Source: CAWAND01 sp963807065
Lineage (GTDB): Bacteria > Chloroflexota > Anaerolineae > Anaerolineales > E44-bin32
Length of the DNA: 64,000 nucleotides
Assembly: GCA_963807065.1 (NCBI GenBank)
Contig: CAWDZQ010000004.1
Location: forward strand, 992,001-1,056,000
Direction of reading: 5' to 3'
Positions 17,352-26,125 of the stretch are shown here, one piece after another. A model generated the notes under the pieces. The model was given only the letters and a program-made list of their open reading frames with translations. It had not been told where the DNA came from and made no database searches. Positions within the stretch are counted from its first letter, which is position 1. Each line of letters starts with the position of its first letter. Both the position numbers and the translations under genes were made by a program.

Positions 17352-18536
17352 ATGTTGGGATTGTCTCGCCAACGGGTGGGCCTCGTGCTGTTCACACTCG
17401 TCATGGGGCTGGCTTGCAGTTCGACACCGTCGATCCTGACGGCCGAGCAGACCCGCCGCGCCGCGCAGTCGCCCCAAGTGCCTCCCACCGATACGCTGCG
17501 CCCGACCCCTTATCTAACTTCTGGCAACACTTCACCCGTTCCATCAGCCACAGCCACCCACCGCCGAATTGGCCCCAGTGGTTTTCCGGCCGATGTGGAC
17601 CCTCTCACTGGACTCCAGGTGCAATCGCCGGCGCTGCTGGAGCGGCGTCCAGTCGGTCTCGAGTATGCCAATTTCCCGGTCAAGATTCGGCCACAATCAG
17701 GCCTGTCCATGGCAGACCTGGTGTTCGAGCACGCCTCCGGCCAGGGCACGACGCGCCTTCTGGCAATCTTCTATGGCAGGAACTCGGCCAGTGCCGGCCC
17801 GATCACGTCCGCGCAGTGGGTGAACGGGGAACTCATGCGGCTTTACAGCGGGATCCTTGGCGTCAACGGTGCCATTCCGGAGGTGGATCAGACCCTTCGC
17901 CGCCAACTTCCGGGACGGATCTTCTTGGCTGGGCCGGCGCTCTGTCCGGCGCTGTGCCCGCGGGGGCAGGGGAGCGCGAGCGCTGTCTTCACTGATACGG
18001 CCGCGCTCAGCCGATACGTGAACGGGTTGAGCAACGGAGGCATGAAGCCTGATCTGACCGGGTATGTCTTCGATGCCCAACCGCCGTCGGGCGGACAGGC
18101 GGCCGACAAGCTGCGGCTGGACTACGCGCATCTCAACGAGGTTGGTTGGGACTATGACCCGGAGATGGGAGCCTATGTGCGCTTGCAGGACCAGGCGGAT
18201 GGCCAGCTGGTGCCGGCGACGGACGCGCTCACCGACGAGCCGTTGGCGTTCCAGAACATCATGGTCCTGTTTGCCAGGCATGATGCCGTTCGACCCAATC
18301 TGGTCGACATCAGCTTGTGGTTCGAACCGAGCCGACCCATGCTGCTGTTGCGCAACGGTCGCCTTTACCGCGGTACTTGGTCCACCAGCGGCCTTGATTC
18401 TCCCCTTAACTTTTCGGATGCCGAAGGACTTCAGCTGGTCTTATCGCCGGGTTCAACCTGGGTCGAAATCGTCGGCTTGGCGAGCGCAGTCACCGAGCCC
18501 CAGCCGGGGTCCTGGCAGATCAATTTCGCCCGTTGA
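17352..18536 (+). CDS. DUF3048 domain lipoprotein (YerB-like)
   Basis: A 394-residue lipoprotein. The signal peptide ends in MGLACSS, with the lipobox Cys at about residue 22, followed by a Pro/Thr-rich linker. The DUF3048 signature DPLTGLQVQSPALLERRPVG (about residues 77-96) is followed by RPQSGLSMADLVFEH, TRLLAIFYG and AGPITSAQWVNGEL, as in Bacillus YerB-type proteins. The family is found on the outer side of the membrane; biochemical function is not established. It has a leaderless-looking promoter and is divergent from the fusion gene. Confidence 0.87.
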   Translation: MLGLSRQRVGLVLFTLVMGLACSSTPSILTAEQTRRAAQSPQVPPTDTLRPTPYLTSGNTSPVPSATATHRRIGPSGFPADVDPLTGLQVQSPALLERRPVGLEYANFPVKIRPQSGLSMADLVFEHASGQGTTRLLAIFYGRNSASAGPITSAQWVNGELMRLYSGILGVNGAIPEVDQTLRRQLPGRIFLAGPALCPALCPRGQGSASAVFTDTAALSRYVNGLSNGGMKPDLTGYVFDAQPPSGGQAADKLRLDYAHLNEVGWDYDPEMGAYVRLQDQADGQLVPATDALTDEPLAFQNIMVLFARHDAVRPNLVDISLWFEPSRPMLLLRNGRLYRGTWSTSGLDSPLNFSDAEGLQLVLSPGSTWVEIVGLASAVTEPQPGSWQINFAR

Positions 18537-18633
18537 AAAGCCGATCTTGCGTGACGGCGCACAGGGCTCAGCTAGAATAGGGACGTCGCCCGGAAATCGA
18601 CCAACGCTGCCGATCGATCTAGGAGGAAGCCAG

Positions 18634-19119
18634 ATGGACATCCAGATTGTGCCCCTTTCGAATCCCGGCGCACACAACGTGATCCTTGGCCAATCCCATT
18701 TCATCAAGACCGTGGAAGATCTGCATGAGGCGATGGTCAACAGTGTTCCGGGCATCCAGTTTGGTCTCGCCTTCTGTGAGGCATCCGGAGATGCCTTGGT
18801 GCGTAAGACGGGCACATCGGATGCGTTGGTCTCGCTGGCGGTCGAGAATGCGCTGGCGATCGGAGCTGGTCATGTTTTCGTGCTCTTTATCGGCAACGCT
18901 TTTCCGGTGAACGTGCTGAATGCCATCAAGGCCGTGCCGGAGGTGTGCCGCGTGTACTGCGCCACGGCCAATCCGGTCCAGGTCCTGGTGGCCGAGACCG
19001 ATCAGGGAAGAGGGGTTATAGGGGTCGTAGATGGTGTGAGCCCCAAGGGTGTGGAAGACGAGGCGGCTGTGGCGGCGCGCATTAGTCTGCTGAGGCAGAT
19101 TGGCTACAAGCTGGCATGA
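18634..19119 (+). CDS. adenosine-specific kinase family protein (DUF355)
   Basis: A 161-residue protein of the DUF355 family, whose structural member PAE2307 was described as an adenosine-specific kinase. Recognisable features are an early NVILGQSHFIKTVEDLHEA, GLAFCEASGDALVRKTG, and the central GAGHVFVLFIGNAFPVNVL, then VCRVYCATANPVQVLVAET and GVIGVVDGVSPKGVE. The ATG at 18634 follows a strong Shine-Dalgarno AGGAGG, and TAGAAT at 18573-18578 may be the -10 box. It is translationally coupled (4-nt overlap) to the next lipoprotein gene. Confidence 0.85.
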   Translation: MDIQIVPLSNPGAHNVILGQSHFIKTVEDLHEAMVNSVPGIQFGLAFCEASGDALVRKTGTSDALVSLAVENALAIGAGHVFVLFIGNAFPVNVLNAIKAVPEVCRVYCATANPVQVLVAETDQGRGVIGVVDGVSPKGVEDEAAVAARISLLRQIGYKLA

Positions 19120-19523
19120 AGAGCACCCTGGGCCTGCTGGTGGTCCTGACGCTGACGACGGCCTGCGGCGGCCATCTGCTGCCGGCTGCGCCGACCGCCA
19201 ACCCGGCCGAACCTGAGTCGGGAATCACGGGCCAGGTGACGATCGGGCCGGCGTGCCCCGTCCTGCGGGTGGAATCCCCCTGCCCGGATAAGCCGTATCA
19301 GACAACCCTCGTCGTGATGGACCCTCTGGGAGAGCGGGCCATGGCCAAGATTCAGACAGGCGTCGACGGAAGGTACCGCCTGGCGTTGCCGCCGGGTGAT
19401 TACCGGCTGGTGCCCGCCACCGCTTCACCGGCCGTTCCGCCTCAAGCCCAGCCGCTGCCGTTTCATCTGGACGTTGGCCAATGGCTTGAGCTCGACGTCG
19501 TCTACGACAGCGGAATCCGCTGA
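19116..19523 (+). CDS. small lipoprotein with carboxypeptidase-regulatory-like domain
   Basis: A 135-residue exported protein. The signal peptide ends in TLTTACGG with the lipobox Cys at residue 17. The mature part, after a short proline/alanine linker, has a beta-rich pattern ending in TGVDGRYRLALPPGDYRLVP, typical of carboxypeptidase-regulatory-like or transthyretin-like domains. Two more cysteines (ACPVL and SPCPDKPY) may form a disulfide. The gene overlaps the preceding stop (ATGA), so it is in the same operon. Function unknown. Confidence 0.75.
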   Translation: MKSTLGLLVVLTLTTACGGHLLPAAPTANPAEPESGITGQVTIGPACPVLRVESPCPDKPYQTTLVVMDPLGERAMAKIQTGVDGRYRLALPPGDYRLVPATASPAVPPQAQPLPFHLDVGQWLELDVVYDSGIR

Positions 19524-19539
19524 CCGGAGGGATGCTCAA

Positions 19540-20517
19540 ATGATGGGCAGCATTACGGATGTACCCGGGATCAAGGTCGGCCATGCACAAGATGAGGCGG
19601 CGGCAACTGGGTGCACCGTCATCCTGTGTGAAGGCGGGGCCGTCGGCGGCGTCGACCAGCGCGGCGGTGCGCCCGGCACGCGCGAGACGGACCCGCTGCG
19701 GCCGATGCACCTGGTCCAGCAGGTCCACGCCATCGTCCTGTCTGGAGGTTCAGCCTTTGGGCTCGACGCTGCCAGTGGGGTCGTTCGTTGGTTGGAGGAG
19801 CGCGGCGTCGGCTTCGATGTCGGGGTGGCCCGTGTCCCCATCGTCCCGGCGGCCATCCTGTTCGACCTGGGCCTTGGCAGTGCGACCGTGCGGCCCACGG
19901 CTGACATGGGCTATCAGGCTTGTGTCGTCGCCAGTGAGCAGGCGCCGGCCGAGGGCAGCGTGGGAGTGGGCGCGGGGGCCAGCGTGGGCAAGATCTTGGG
20001 CATGGAGCGGGCCGTCAAGTCCGGAGTGGGGACGGCCAGTCTACAATTGAGTGACGAGTTGGTGGTCGGCGCAGTAGTGGCTGTGAATGCTATGGGTGAT
20101 GTAATCGACCCCGCATCCGGCGCCACGCTGGCCGCGCCCAGGGGTGACCCCGGCGCAGGCACGCCCTTTGTGCGCACATTGGACGTCATGCAGAAGATGG
20201 CCTGGAAGGAGAACATGGGTTTCGGTGGCGGCGACCATACGGTGATCGGCGTGGTGGCCACCAACGCACGCCTGGACAAAGAAGCGGCCAACAAAGTTGC
20301 TCAGATGGCCCAGGACGGGGTGGCCAGATCGGTGCGGCCGGCCCACACGATGGTGGACGGAGATACCCTGTTTGCCTTGGCCACCGGCGCGGTTCCGGCC
20401 GACGTCAACCTCGTGGGCGCCTTTGCCGCAGAGGTCGTGGCGCAGGCTATCGTACGTGCCGTGAAAGAGGCGCGTGCGTTGGGTGGTCTTCCGGCGATTG
20501 TCGATCTTGATGTATGA
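19540..20517 (+). CDS. P1 family peptidase (DmpA-like aminopeptidase)
   Basis: A 325-residue member of family S58/P1 (DmpA, BapA), self-processing Ntn-type aminopeptidases. It starts with ITDVPGIKVGHAQ, has VDQRGGAPGTRETD, VLSGGSAFGLDAASGV, DMGYQAC and KSGVGTAS, and ends in the typical GGDHTVIGVVATNARLDK and MVDGDTLFALATG, which surrounds the predicted autocleavage region before the catalytic Ser/Thr. The first of two adjacent ATG codons is used (Shine-Dalgarno GGAGG 9 nt upstream). It closes an operon with the DUF355 and lipoprotein genes. Confidence 0.92.
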   Translation: MMGSITDVPGIKVGHAQDEAAATGCTVILCEGGAVGGVDQRGGAPGTRETDPLRPMHLVQQVHAIVLSGGSAFGLDAASGVVRWLEERGVGFDVGVARVPIVPAAILFDLGLGSATVRPTADMGYQACVVASEQAPAEGSVGVGAGASVGKILGMERAVKSGVGTASLQLSDELVVGAVVAVNAMGDVIDPASGATLAAPRGDPGAGTPFVRTLDVMQKMAWKENMGFGGGDHTVIGVVATNARLDKEAANKVAQMAQDGVARSVRPAHTMVDGDTLFALATGAVPADVNLVGAFAAEVVAQAIVRAVKEARALGGLPAIVDLDV

Positions 20518-20536
20518 TCGGCGGAAGGGGGGAAGT

Positions 20537-20554
20537 TTGTGAAGAATTTCACTA
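20537..20554. promoter_or_regulatory. 18-bp palindrome TTGTGA-N6-TCACTA (copy 4)
   Basis: TTGTGAAGAATTTCACTA begins 19 nt after the stop of the P1 peptidase gene and ends 87 nt before the bactofilin start. Confidence 0.55.
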
Positions 20555-20641
20555 ATCGTTTCGTGGATCGAGTCACCGGCCTGGTCGGGGACACTTAAGC
20601 CGAACTCAGGGCCGGAGAACGTCTTTGGTAAGGAGCCAGGT

Positions 20642-21125
20642 ATGTTTCGAAGAGGCGGCGACCATGCGGCGGATGAAGCAAGTGCTCCCGATCGCGTCGA
20701 ACTCGGTGCTTGGCCCGGGGCTAACCTGGCAGGGGAACCTGACGGGGACGGGTGGCATTCGAATTGAAGGCGCCTTCGATGGTGACATCCAATTGCACGG
20801 GCTGGTAGTGATCGGAGATCAGGGACGCGTGACTTGCGAGGATATCCGTGCCGTGACGGTGGTAGTCGCCGGATCAGTGAAGGGCAACATTCAGGCCCAG
20901 CGGCTGGAGATCATGGGCACCGGCCGCGTTTGGGGAGATGTGACCACGGTGGCGCTGTCCACCGAGGAGGGCGCCTTTCTGCGGGGACAAATCACGATGG
21001 AAGAGACGCTTGATCTGGGGTTCCGGCCAGAACCGGAGGCCGACGACCCCGACCCCGTTTTGGAGAGCGAAGGCGGGGAAGAAGAAGGCCAAGGCGAGGC
21101 GGAGGATCAGATCGAGACGTCCTGA
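20642..21125 (+). CDS. bactofilin (polymer-forming cytoskeletal protein), N-terminus frameshifted
   Basis: Bactofilins form right-handed beta-helix filaments used in cell shape or as scaffolds. The core (LGPGLTWQGNLTGTGGIRI, then VVIGDQGRVTCEDIRA, GSVKGNIQAQRLEI and GRVWGDVTT) is clear; an acidic tail follows. The natural start appears to be ATG 20642, spaced 7 nt from AAGGAG and reading MFRRGGDHAADEAS, but it joins the core only if one base is removed within TCGAACTCG at 20697-20705. In the core frame a start at 20663 is possible but has no good ribosome binding site. Error or real lesion cannot be told apart. Confidence 0.83.
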
Positions 21126-21176
21126 GCACCGTGTCTTCCCGTTTTCCGGCCTCGGCGGATGTTGTTGATTGGCTGA

Positions 21177-21978
21177 TCAGTGCGCCGGCTGGGTGAAGGT
21201 CAGCTCAACCGACCCGGGGTAGCTCGTCCCGCTGTCCGCCGGGCAGGCCTCGGAGGAGACCCCAGTCACCGGATTGGCCGAGTCTTTCAATTGAACGGTA
21301 TAGGTGACTCCCGGGGTCATGGCGAAGTCGCCGTAACCGAGCCCAAGCTCGGGTTTTAGCCCGGTAAAGAAATGATCCTGCCCATTGTCCCACACCACCA
21401 GGACCTCCAATCCGGGTACCGGCTCCGACGCGGCATCGAGCACGTTGACTTCAATGAGAGGCGCCGGCGCTTCGGGATCGCAGACCGCTTGGCGGGATGA
21501 AAGTTCGAAGGGTGCACCCGGTGTGGTGGTCGGAGTCGGAGTGCGTCTCGGGGTGGGCGTGGGGGTCATGCTGGCCGGGCGCGCCGTCACGCTGGCGGTC
21601 ACCGTGCTGGCACGCGTGGCCGGGCTTTGTTGGGTCACAGGCGAGGGAGTCAGCTGGATTCGCGCCGCCAGACCTGCCAGGGCCTGGGCCTCTTGCTCGG
21701 AACCGCCTCTTGCCAGCTCCCGCTGGGCGAGTGCCGCAAGCGTGTCGTGGATCTGCGGGTCGTCCAACAGCGATAGTCGTACACGTGCGCGGGCCAGGTC
21801 ACCGGTCTGGGCGTAGGCCTCGGCTATCAGGATCAGGTAGTTCCCTCGGTAGGGTTCACGCAAGGTATTGGGGGCCGAGTTCGACGTATTCGACCGGATT
21901 GACGACCCAGGCATAGTAGAGACCTCCCACAAGTCCCAGGGCGAGAGCACCCGCCAGCACGGCCCAGGTGCGCCGCAT
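21177..21978 (-). CDS. membrane-anchored protein with TP-rich linker, frameshifted near the N-terminus
   Basis: The ATG at 21978 starts a hydrophobic anchor (LAGALALGLVGGLYYAW) and the segment VVNPVEYVE. The protein continues in another frame as APNTLREPYRGNY, an alpha-helical region like a TPR unit, a Pro/Thr linker (TPTPTPRRTPTPTTTP) and a C-terminal beta-rich domain of about 110 residues with two Cys. Joining needs removal of one base in 21876-21884 (TCGAACTCG on this strand). The N-terminal part is paralogous to the upstream gene: both have Pro-Val-x-Tyr-Val-Glu and a L-R-x-x-Y-R motif. Function unknown. Confidence 0.72.
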
Positions 21979-22337
21979 CAAGGCCCGCCAATTTCAGATG
22001 AGGATGGCAAGGCTTCGACTGCCCTCGCCAGAGTCGACAGCCGGGCGAGATCATCCTGACTGAAATGGTTGCTGCGGGCGTAGTCGAGCGCCTGCTGGAC
22101 GATCTCGGCGGCAGGCTGGGGGCCGAGGCTGGCCAACCGGCGCTGCGCCGTGTCCAGTGACTGGGGTCCGGTGTAAGTCTCGGCCACCATCAGCACGTAA
22201 TCGGTCCGATAATCCACCCGCAACGAATCCGGGCTGGTTTCGACGTAGGTCACCGGCTGGACAAGCCAGCCGTAGATCAGGCCGACGGCGAGACCAAGAA
22301 CCAGGGCAATTAAGACGCGAACTGGTGTGGAATTCAT
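21978..22337 (-). CDS. small membrane-anchored protein, paralogue of the next gene
   Basis: A 119-residue protein with one N-terminal transmembrane segment (VLIALVLGLAVGLIYGWLV) and a short alpha-helical external domain (VDYRTDYVLMVAETY and AQRRLASLGPQ). It aligns with the N-terminal part of the downstream gene, and its stop overlaps that gene's start (TGATG), so they are a coupled tandem pair. The start at 22337 removes an unlikely upstream extension. I do not recognise a characterised family. Confidence 0.7.
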   Translation of the reverse strand: MNSTPVRVLIALVLGLAVGLIYGWLVQPVTYVETSPDSLRVDYRTDYVLMVAETYTGPQSLDTAQRRLASLGPQPAAEIVQQALDYARSNHFSQDDLARLSTLARAVEALPSSSEIGGP

Positions 22338-22444
22338 CGCTACTCGTTGGGCGCCGGGTCGAGGGATTGTGCCATAGACGGGAAGGGACTGCAACACACG
22401 GCCCCGAACGTGATCGGGGCCGGCGCTATGCTATAATCCCGCGA

Positions 22445-22526
22445 TGCCGAAGGTGGGAGTCGAACCCACACTCCCGAAGGAACGCGATTTTGAGTCGCGC
22501 GCGTCTGCCAATTCCGCCACTTCGGC
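22445..22526 (-). tRNA. tRNA-Leu (anticodon CAA)
   Basis: An 82-nt tRNA with a 7-bp acceptor stem (GCCGAAG with CTTCGGC), discriminator A, a long variable arm as expected for Leu, T-loop GGTTCGACTCC and anticodon loop CTCAAAA giving CAA, which reads UUG. No CCA is encoded. Confidence 0.95.
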
Positions 22527-22538
22527 TGGGTCGAAGGA

Positions 22539-22567
22539 AGTATATTCAAACGCTCGCGGCTGGTCAA
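22539..22567 (-). promoter_or_regulatory. promoter of tRNA-Leu
   Basis: On the minus strand TTGACC (22562-22567) and TATACT (22539-22544) are 17 bp apart, and the -10 ends 12 nt before the tRNA 5' end. This is a near-consensus sigma-70-type promoter. Confidence 0.75.
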
Positions 22568-22610
22568 GCTTGGAACTCCCGCGTGGCTGCGGGAGTATGC
22601 ACTTAATCCC

Positions 22611-23678
22611 ATGAAACTAGGCATCATCGGCCTCCCGGCCTCAGGCAAGACAACCGTCTTCAACGCGCTGACAGGTGCCGACCTGCCAGTGGGTGCGCTG
22701 TCCCCTACTCAAGAGATACACAGCGCCGTCGTCGATGTTCCCGATCCGCGCGTGGACCGTCTGAGTGAGCTCTTTCAGCCCCGCAAAACAACTTACGCCA
22801 AGGTCACCTACGCCGACATCGGCGGCATGAAGGCTGACGGCTCTCAGGCGGGGTTGCCCGGCCCGGCCCTCAATCAACTGCAACAGATGGACGGCCTGGT
22901 GCAGGTCGTGCGCGTCTTTGAAGATCCGAGCGTGCCTCATCACAAGGGTTCGGTGGACCCGGCCCGAGACCAGGCCGAGCTGCATGACGAATTGATGCTT
23001 AACGACATGCTGGCCGTCGAGCGCCGGCTGGCAAAGTTGGAGGAGGAGCATCGGCGCGGGGGCCGGGAAAAGGTCGTGGTTGCCCGGGAAATAGGGGTCT
23101 TTGAACGCCTCCAAGCGACACTGGGCGAGGGGCGGCCCCTTCGCGAACTGACCGTCAGTGCCGAAGAAGAGAAGCTGCTGTCCGGCTTCGGGCTGCTGAC
23201 ACGCAAACCGAGCCTGGTCGTAGTCAACGTTGGTGAAGGCCAGCCAGCCCCCGATTTGGGTGATCTTGGGCCAGGGGTGGACATTCTCCCGCTTCAGGGC
23301 CAGCTTGAGATGGATATCGCCCACATGCCTGCCGACGAGATGCGCGAGTATCTGCAGGAATACGACATCCAGGCCCCTGGCCGGGTTCGGGTCCTGCGGG
23401 CGTCCTATGCCCTTCTCAATCTGGTCTCCTTCTTCACCGTCGGAGAAGACGAAGTGCGCGCCTGGACCGTTCCGGCTGACGCCACCGCCCTCGACGCCGC
23501 CGGGGCCATTCACTCCGATCTGTCGCGAGGCTTTATTCGGGCCGAGGTCATCGGTTGGGAAGAACTGCTCAGCCTGGGCGGCTGGTCGCAATCTCGCGAT
23601 GCCGGGAAGCTGCGGGTGCAAGGCAAAGATTATGCCGTGCAGGATGGCGACATCCTGCATGTTCGCTTCAACGTTTAA
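22611..23678 (+). CDS. ychF: redox-regulated ATPase YchF (Obg family)
   Basis: YchF is a ribosome-associated Obg-type NTPase that prefers ATP. The P-loop GLPASGKTTVFNALTG is at residues about 6-21 (usual bacterial form is PNVGKST, so this is a variant), DIGGM-like G3 region is YADIGGMK, and the C-terminal TGS-like DUF933 domain has NLVSFFTVGEDEVRAWTV, FIRAEVI and ILHVRFNV at the very end. The 355 residues are near the usual 363. A hairpin (ACTCCCGC 22575-22582 with GCGGGAGT 22589-22596) lies just before the start. Confidence 0.9.
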   Translation: MKLGIIGLPASGKTTVFNALTGADLPVGALSPTQEIHSAVVDVPDPRVDRLSELFQPRKTTYAKVTYADIGGMKADGSQAGLPGPALNQLQQMDGLVQVVRVFEDPSVPHHKGSVDPARDQAELHDELMLNDMLAVERRLAKLEEEHRRGGREKVVVAREIGVFERLQATLGEGRPLRELTVSAEEEKLLSGFGLLTRKPSLVVVNVGEGQPAPDLGDLGPGVDILPLQGQLEMDIAHMPADEMREYLQEYDIQAPGRVRVLRASYALLNLVSFFTVGEDEVRAWTVPADATALDAAGAIHSDLSRGFIRAEVIGWEELLSLGGWSQSRDAGKLRVQGKDYAVQDGDILHVRFNV

Positions 23679-23694
23679 GGGACAGGAGAGTTTG

Positions 23695-25464
23695 ATGGTG
23701 ACCGTGACATACGAGCAAGAAAAGTGGAGTTTGGATGAACTCTTCTCGGCACTTGACTCTCCCCGAATGGCTGAGGCCATAGAGTCCCTCGAGCGTGAAG
23801 TGGCCCACTTCGAAGGCTATCGAGCCGGCCTATCCGAAGCTATCTCGACTGATGACTTTCGCGGGCTCTTGGCGGACTATGACCATCTCGTCCGAAGTCT
23901 CTCTAGATTGGTCGGATATGCCAGCCTGAAGTTCTCGGAGGATACCCAGGACCAGCGCATCCAGGCTTTCCTGGCGGCCAACCGCCAACGGGCTGCAGAG
24001 GTTGAGAACCGAACGCTCTTTTTCAAGCTCTGGTGGAAGGGATTGCCGCCGGAACCGGTAGGCCGACTGCTTGAGGAATCCGGCGATTTCCGCTATTGGC
24101 TGGAAGCCATGCGTCTTCAAACCCCTTACACTCTTACCGAGCCCGAGGAAAAGGTTGTGAACCTCAAGGACGTCAATGGCGTGGGCGCCCTGGTCACCAT
24201 CTACACCTCCATCACCAACCGCTACGTCTTTGAGCTTGAGGCGGATGGGGAACACCACAAACTGAGCCGAGACGGCTTGATGTCTTACGTCCGTAGTCCG
24301 AAGGCGGAGGTGCGCAAGGCGGCCTACCAGGCCCTGTATGAGGTCTATGGCAATGAGACCCCCATCCTGGGCCAGTTTTACCAACATGTTGTCCGCGACT
24401 GGTACAGCGAGAACGTTGAGCTACGAGGCTTCCCCAGCCCGATCTCCGTCCGAAATCTGGCCAATGACATTCCGGATGATGTGACCGACATGCTGCTGGA
24501 AGTATGTCGAGACAATGCCGGGGTCTTCCAGGAGTACTTCCGGCTTAAGGGCAGCTGGCTGGGGATGGAGAAGTTGCGGCGCTACGATGTTTATGCCCCC
24601 GTGGCCCAGGAGGAGAGCAGCTACTCATTTGGCGAAGCCGGCCAACTGACGCTGGAGAGTTTCGCCGCGTTCCATCCGCAGCTGGCTGATCTGGCGAGTA
24701 AGGTCTTCGATCAACACCATCTGGACAGTGAGGTAAGGATGGGCAAGCGGTCTGGCGCCTTTTGCGCCACGATCGAACCCGATCTGACGCCCTGGGTGTT
24801 GACCAACTACCAGGGCAAGGCGGAAGATGTACTGACCCTGGCCCATGAACTTGGCCATGCGGTTCACTCTCTGCTTGCCGCCGAACACCAGGCCGTGACT
24901 CAGGATGCCTCACTTCCCTTGGCGGAGACGGCGTCGACTTTTGGCGAGATGCTTGTCTTGGACCAACTGTTAAGCCGAAACCCGCATCCTCGACTGAAGC
25001 GCGACCTGCTCATGCAGCAGATGGATGGCAACTACGCCACCATTCAGCGTCAGGCGTATTTTGCGCTGTTCGAACGCCAGGCGCACGATGCGATCAACCA
25101 TGGCGCGTCTGTGGACGATCTGTCCGGGATCTACTGGGCCAATTTGCAGGACCAATTCGGGGACAGCCTCGACTTGAGCGAGGATTTCAAGGTTGAGTGG
25201 GCCGCCATCCCCCACTTCTATTTCAGCCCGTTCTATGTCTACGCCTACGCATTTGGCCAACTTCTGGTGCTGTCCCTGTATCAGCAGTTTAAGGAGGAAG
25301 GCGACTCATTCAAGCCGCGCTACATGGACATCCTGAAGGCCGGCGGTGGAGCCTCTCCTGAAGCCATTCTGACCCGAGCCGGGATTGACATGCGCTCCAG
25401 GGAGTTCTGGCAGGGGGGGTTCGATGTGCTTCGCAGCTCGGTCGACGAGCTGAAAACGATGTAA
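23695..25464 (+). CDS. pepF: M3 family oligoendopeptidase F
   Basis: A 589-residue cytoplasmic zinc peptidase that cleaves short peptides. The catalytic motif TLAHELGHAVHS is near residue 382, followed by ETASTFGEML, the third zinc ligand region. The N-terminal oligopeptidase F domain (residues about 110-190) and helical C-terminus agree with the pepF/M3 family. ATG at 23695 has a Shine-Dalgarno (caggag) 8 nt upstream, and the gap to ychF is 16 nt, so both are probably one operon. Confidence 0.93.
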   Translation: MVTVTYEQEKWSLDELFSALDSPRMAEAIESLEREVAHFEGYRAGLSEAISTDDFRGLLADYDHLVRSLSRLVGYASLKFSEDTQDQRIQAFLAANRQRAAEVENRTLFFKLWWKGLPPEPVGRLLEESGDFRYWLEAMRLQTPYTLTEPEEKVVNLKDVNGVGALVTIYTSITNRYVFELEADGEHHKLSRDGLMSYVRSPKAEVRKAAYQALYEVYGNETPILGQFYQHVVRDWYSENVELRGFPSPISVRNLANDIPDDVTDMLLEVCRDNAGVFQEYFRLKGSWLGMEKLRRYDVYAPVAQEESSYSFGEAGQLTLESFAAFHPQLADLASKVFDQHHLDSEVRMGKRSGAFCATIEPDLTPWVLTNYQGKAEDVLTLAHELGHAVHSLLAAEHQAVTQDASLPLAETASTFGEMLVLDQLLSRNPHPRLKRDLLMQQMDGNYATIQRQAYFALFERQAHDAINHGASVDDLSGIYWANLQDQFGDSLDLSEDFKVEWAAIPHFYFSPFYVYAYAFGQLLVLSLYQQFKEEGDSFKPRYMDILKAGGGASPEAILTRAGIDMRSREFWQGGFDVLRSSVDELKTM

Positions 25465-26125
25465 ACGACGGGGCCCCTGTCGCAGCGAACCCTTGGTTGC
25501 TCAGAGAGAGGTGCCCGATGGTGGTCGAGGCGGATGGGGCGGTCCCCTACCCACGGCGGGGAGTAATCTTACAAAAGACTGATTCTTCCTACAAGAGTGC
25601 AAGATTTGGCTCTTGAAATTCTGAATTATGCAGGTACTATGTCTAGCAGGTCCTGTGGGCAAATCACTGGATACGTTCACATCGGGGGCGTCGCGCCTCC
25701 GGACCTACTGTTCATGTGCGCTTTGATCAATTGAATCTTGCATAGCAGGCCATGACGGAAACGCCGGATTCCGTGTATGGATGACGTTGACTTTTGGGGA
25801 ACGCCTGAAAGCGGCCGGGCTCGGCGGATGGGTCCATTTATCAGATGTCGAGGGATTGGACCTGATCATCCCAGGTGGCATTTCTAGGCGGAATCCTGGG
25901 TAATGATTGTCGACGTATTCTCCCCCTGAGCTGGTTGAGTATTTTGTAAGGTGGCTCGCGCATGACCACTCTCACCCCCGCCATGCGAGCCTGAGACCAA
26001 CCATTCACCAATGTTTTCTTGGATCCCATGCGTGAGATTTGGTGTGTTTGAACATCAATACTCATGAATTCTTCTATCCGGGAAACAATCATCAGAAGGG
26101 GGAAACCTTAATACGGGAGGGAGTT
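25465..26125. other. 661-bp intergenic stretch, AT-richer than its surroundings
   Basis: No gene is supported here. The stretch is visibly richer in A and T than neighbouring DNA. Short open frames (for example 83 codons on the minus strand at 25841-26092) have no recognised similarity or good ribosome binding site. GGGAGG at 26115-26120 is the Shine-Dalgarno of the next gene. It may be a promoter region or the remains of a lost gene. Confidence 0.4.

Noticed and set aside
21500..21560. Thr/Pro repeats as a possible tandem-repeat or CRISPR-like array
   Set aside because: It is a low-complexity TP linker in a coding frame, too short and irregular for an array; similar linkers occur in other proteins here.
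9474..25464. The two M3 peptidases as a recent duplication
   Set aside because: Apart from the HELGH motif and general fold the sequences are clearly different subfamilies.
25841..26092. 83-codon minus-strand frame as a transposase remnant
   Set aside because: No inverted repeats, direct repeats or catalytic motif were found; similarity could not be supported.
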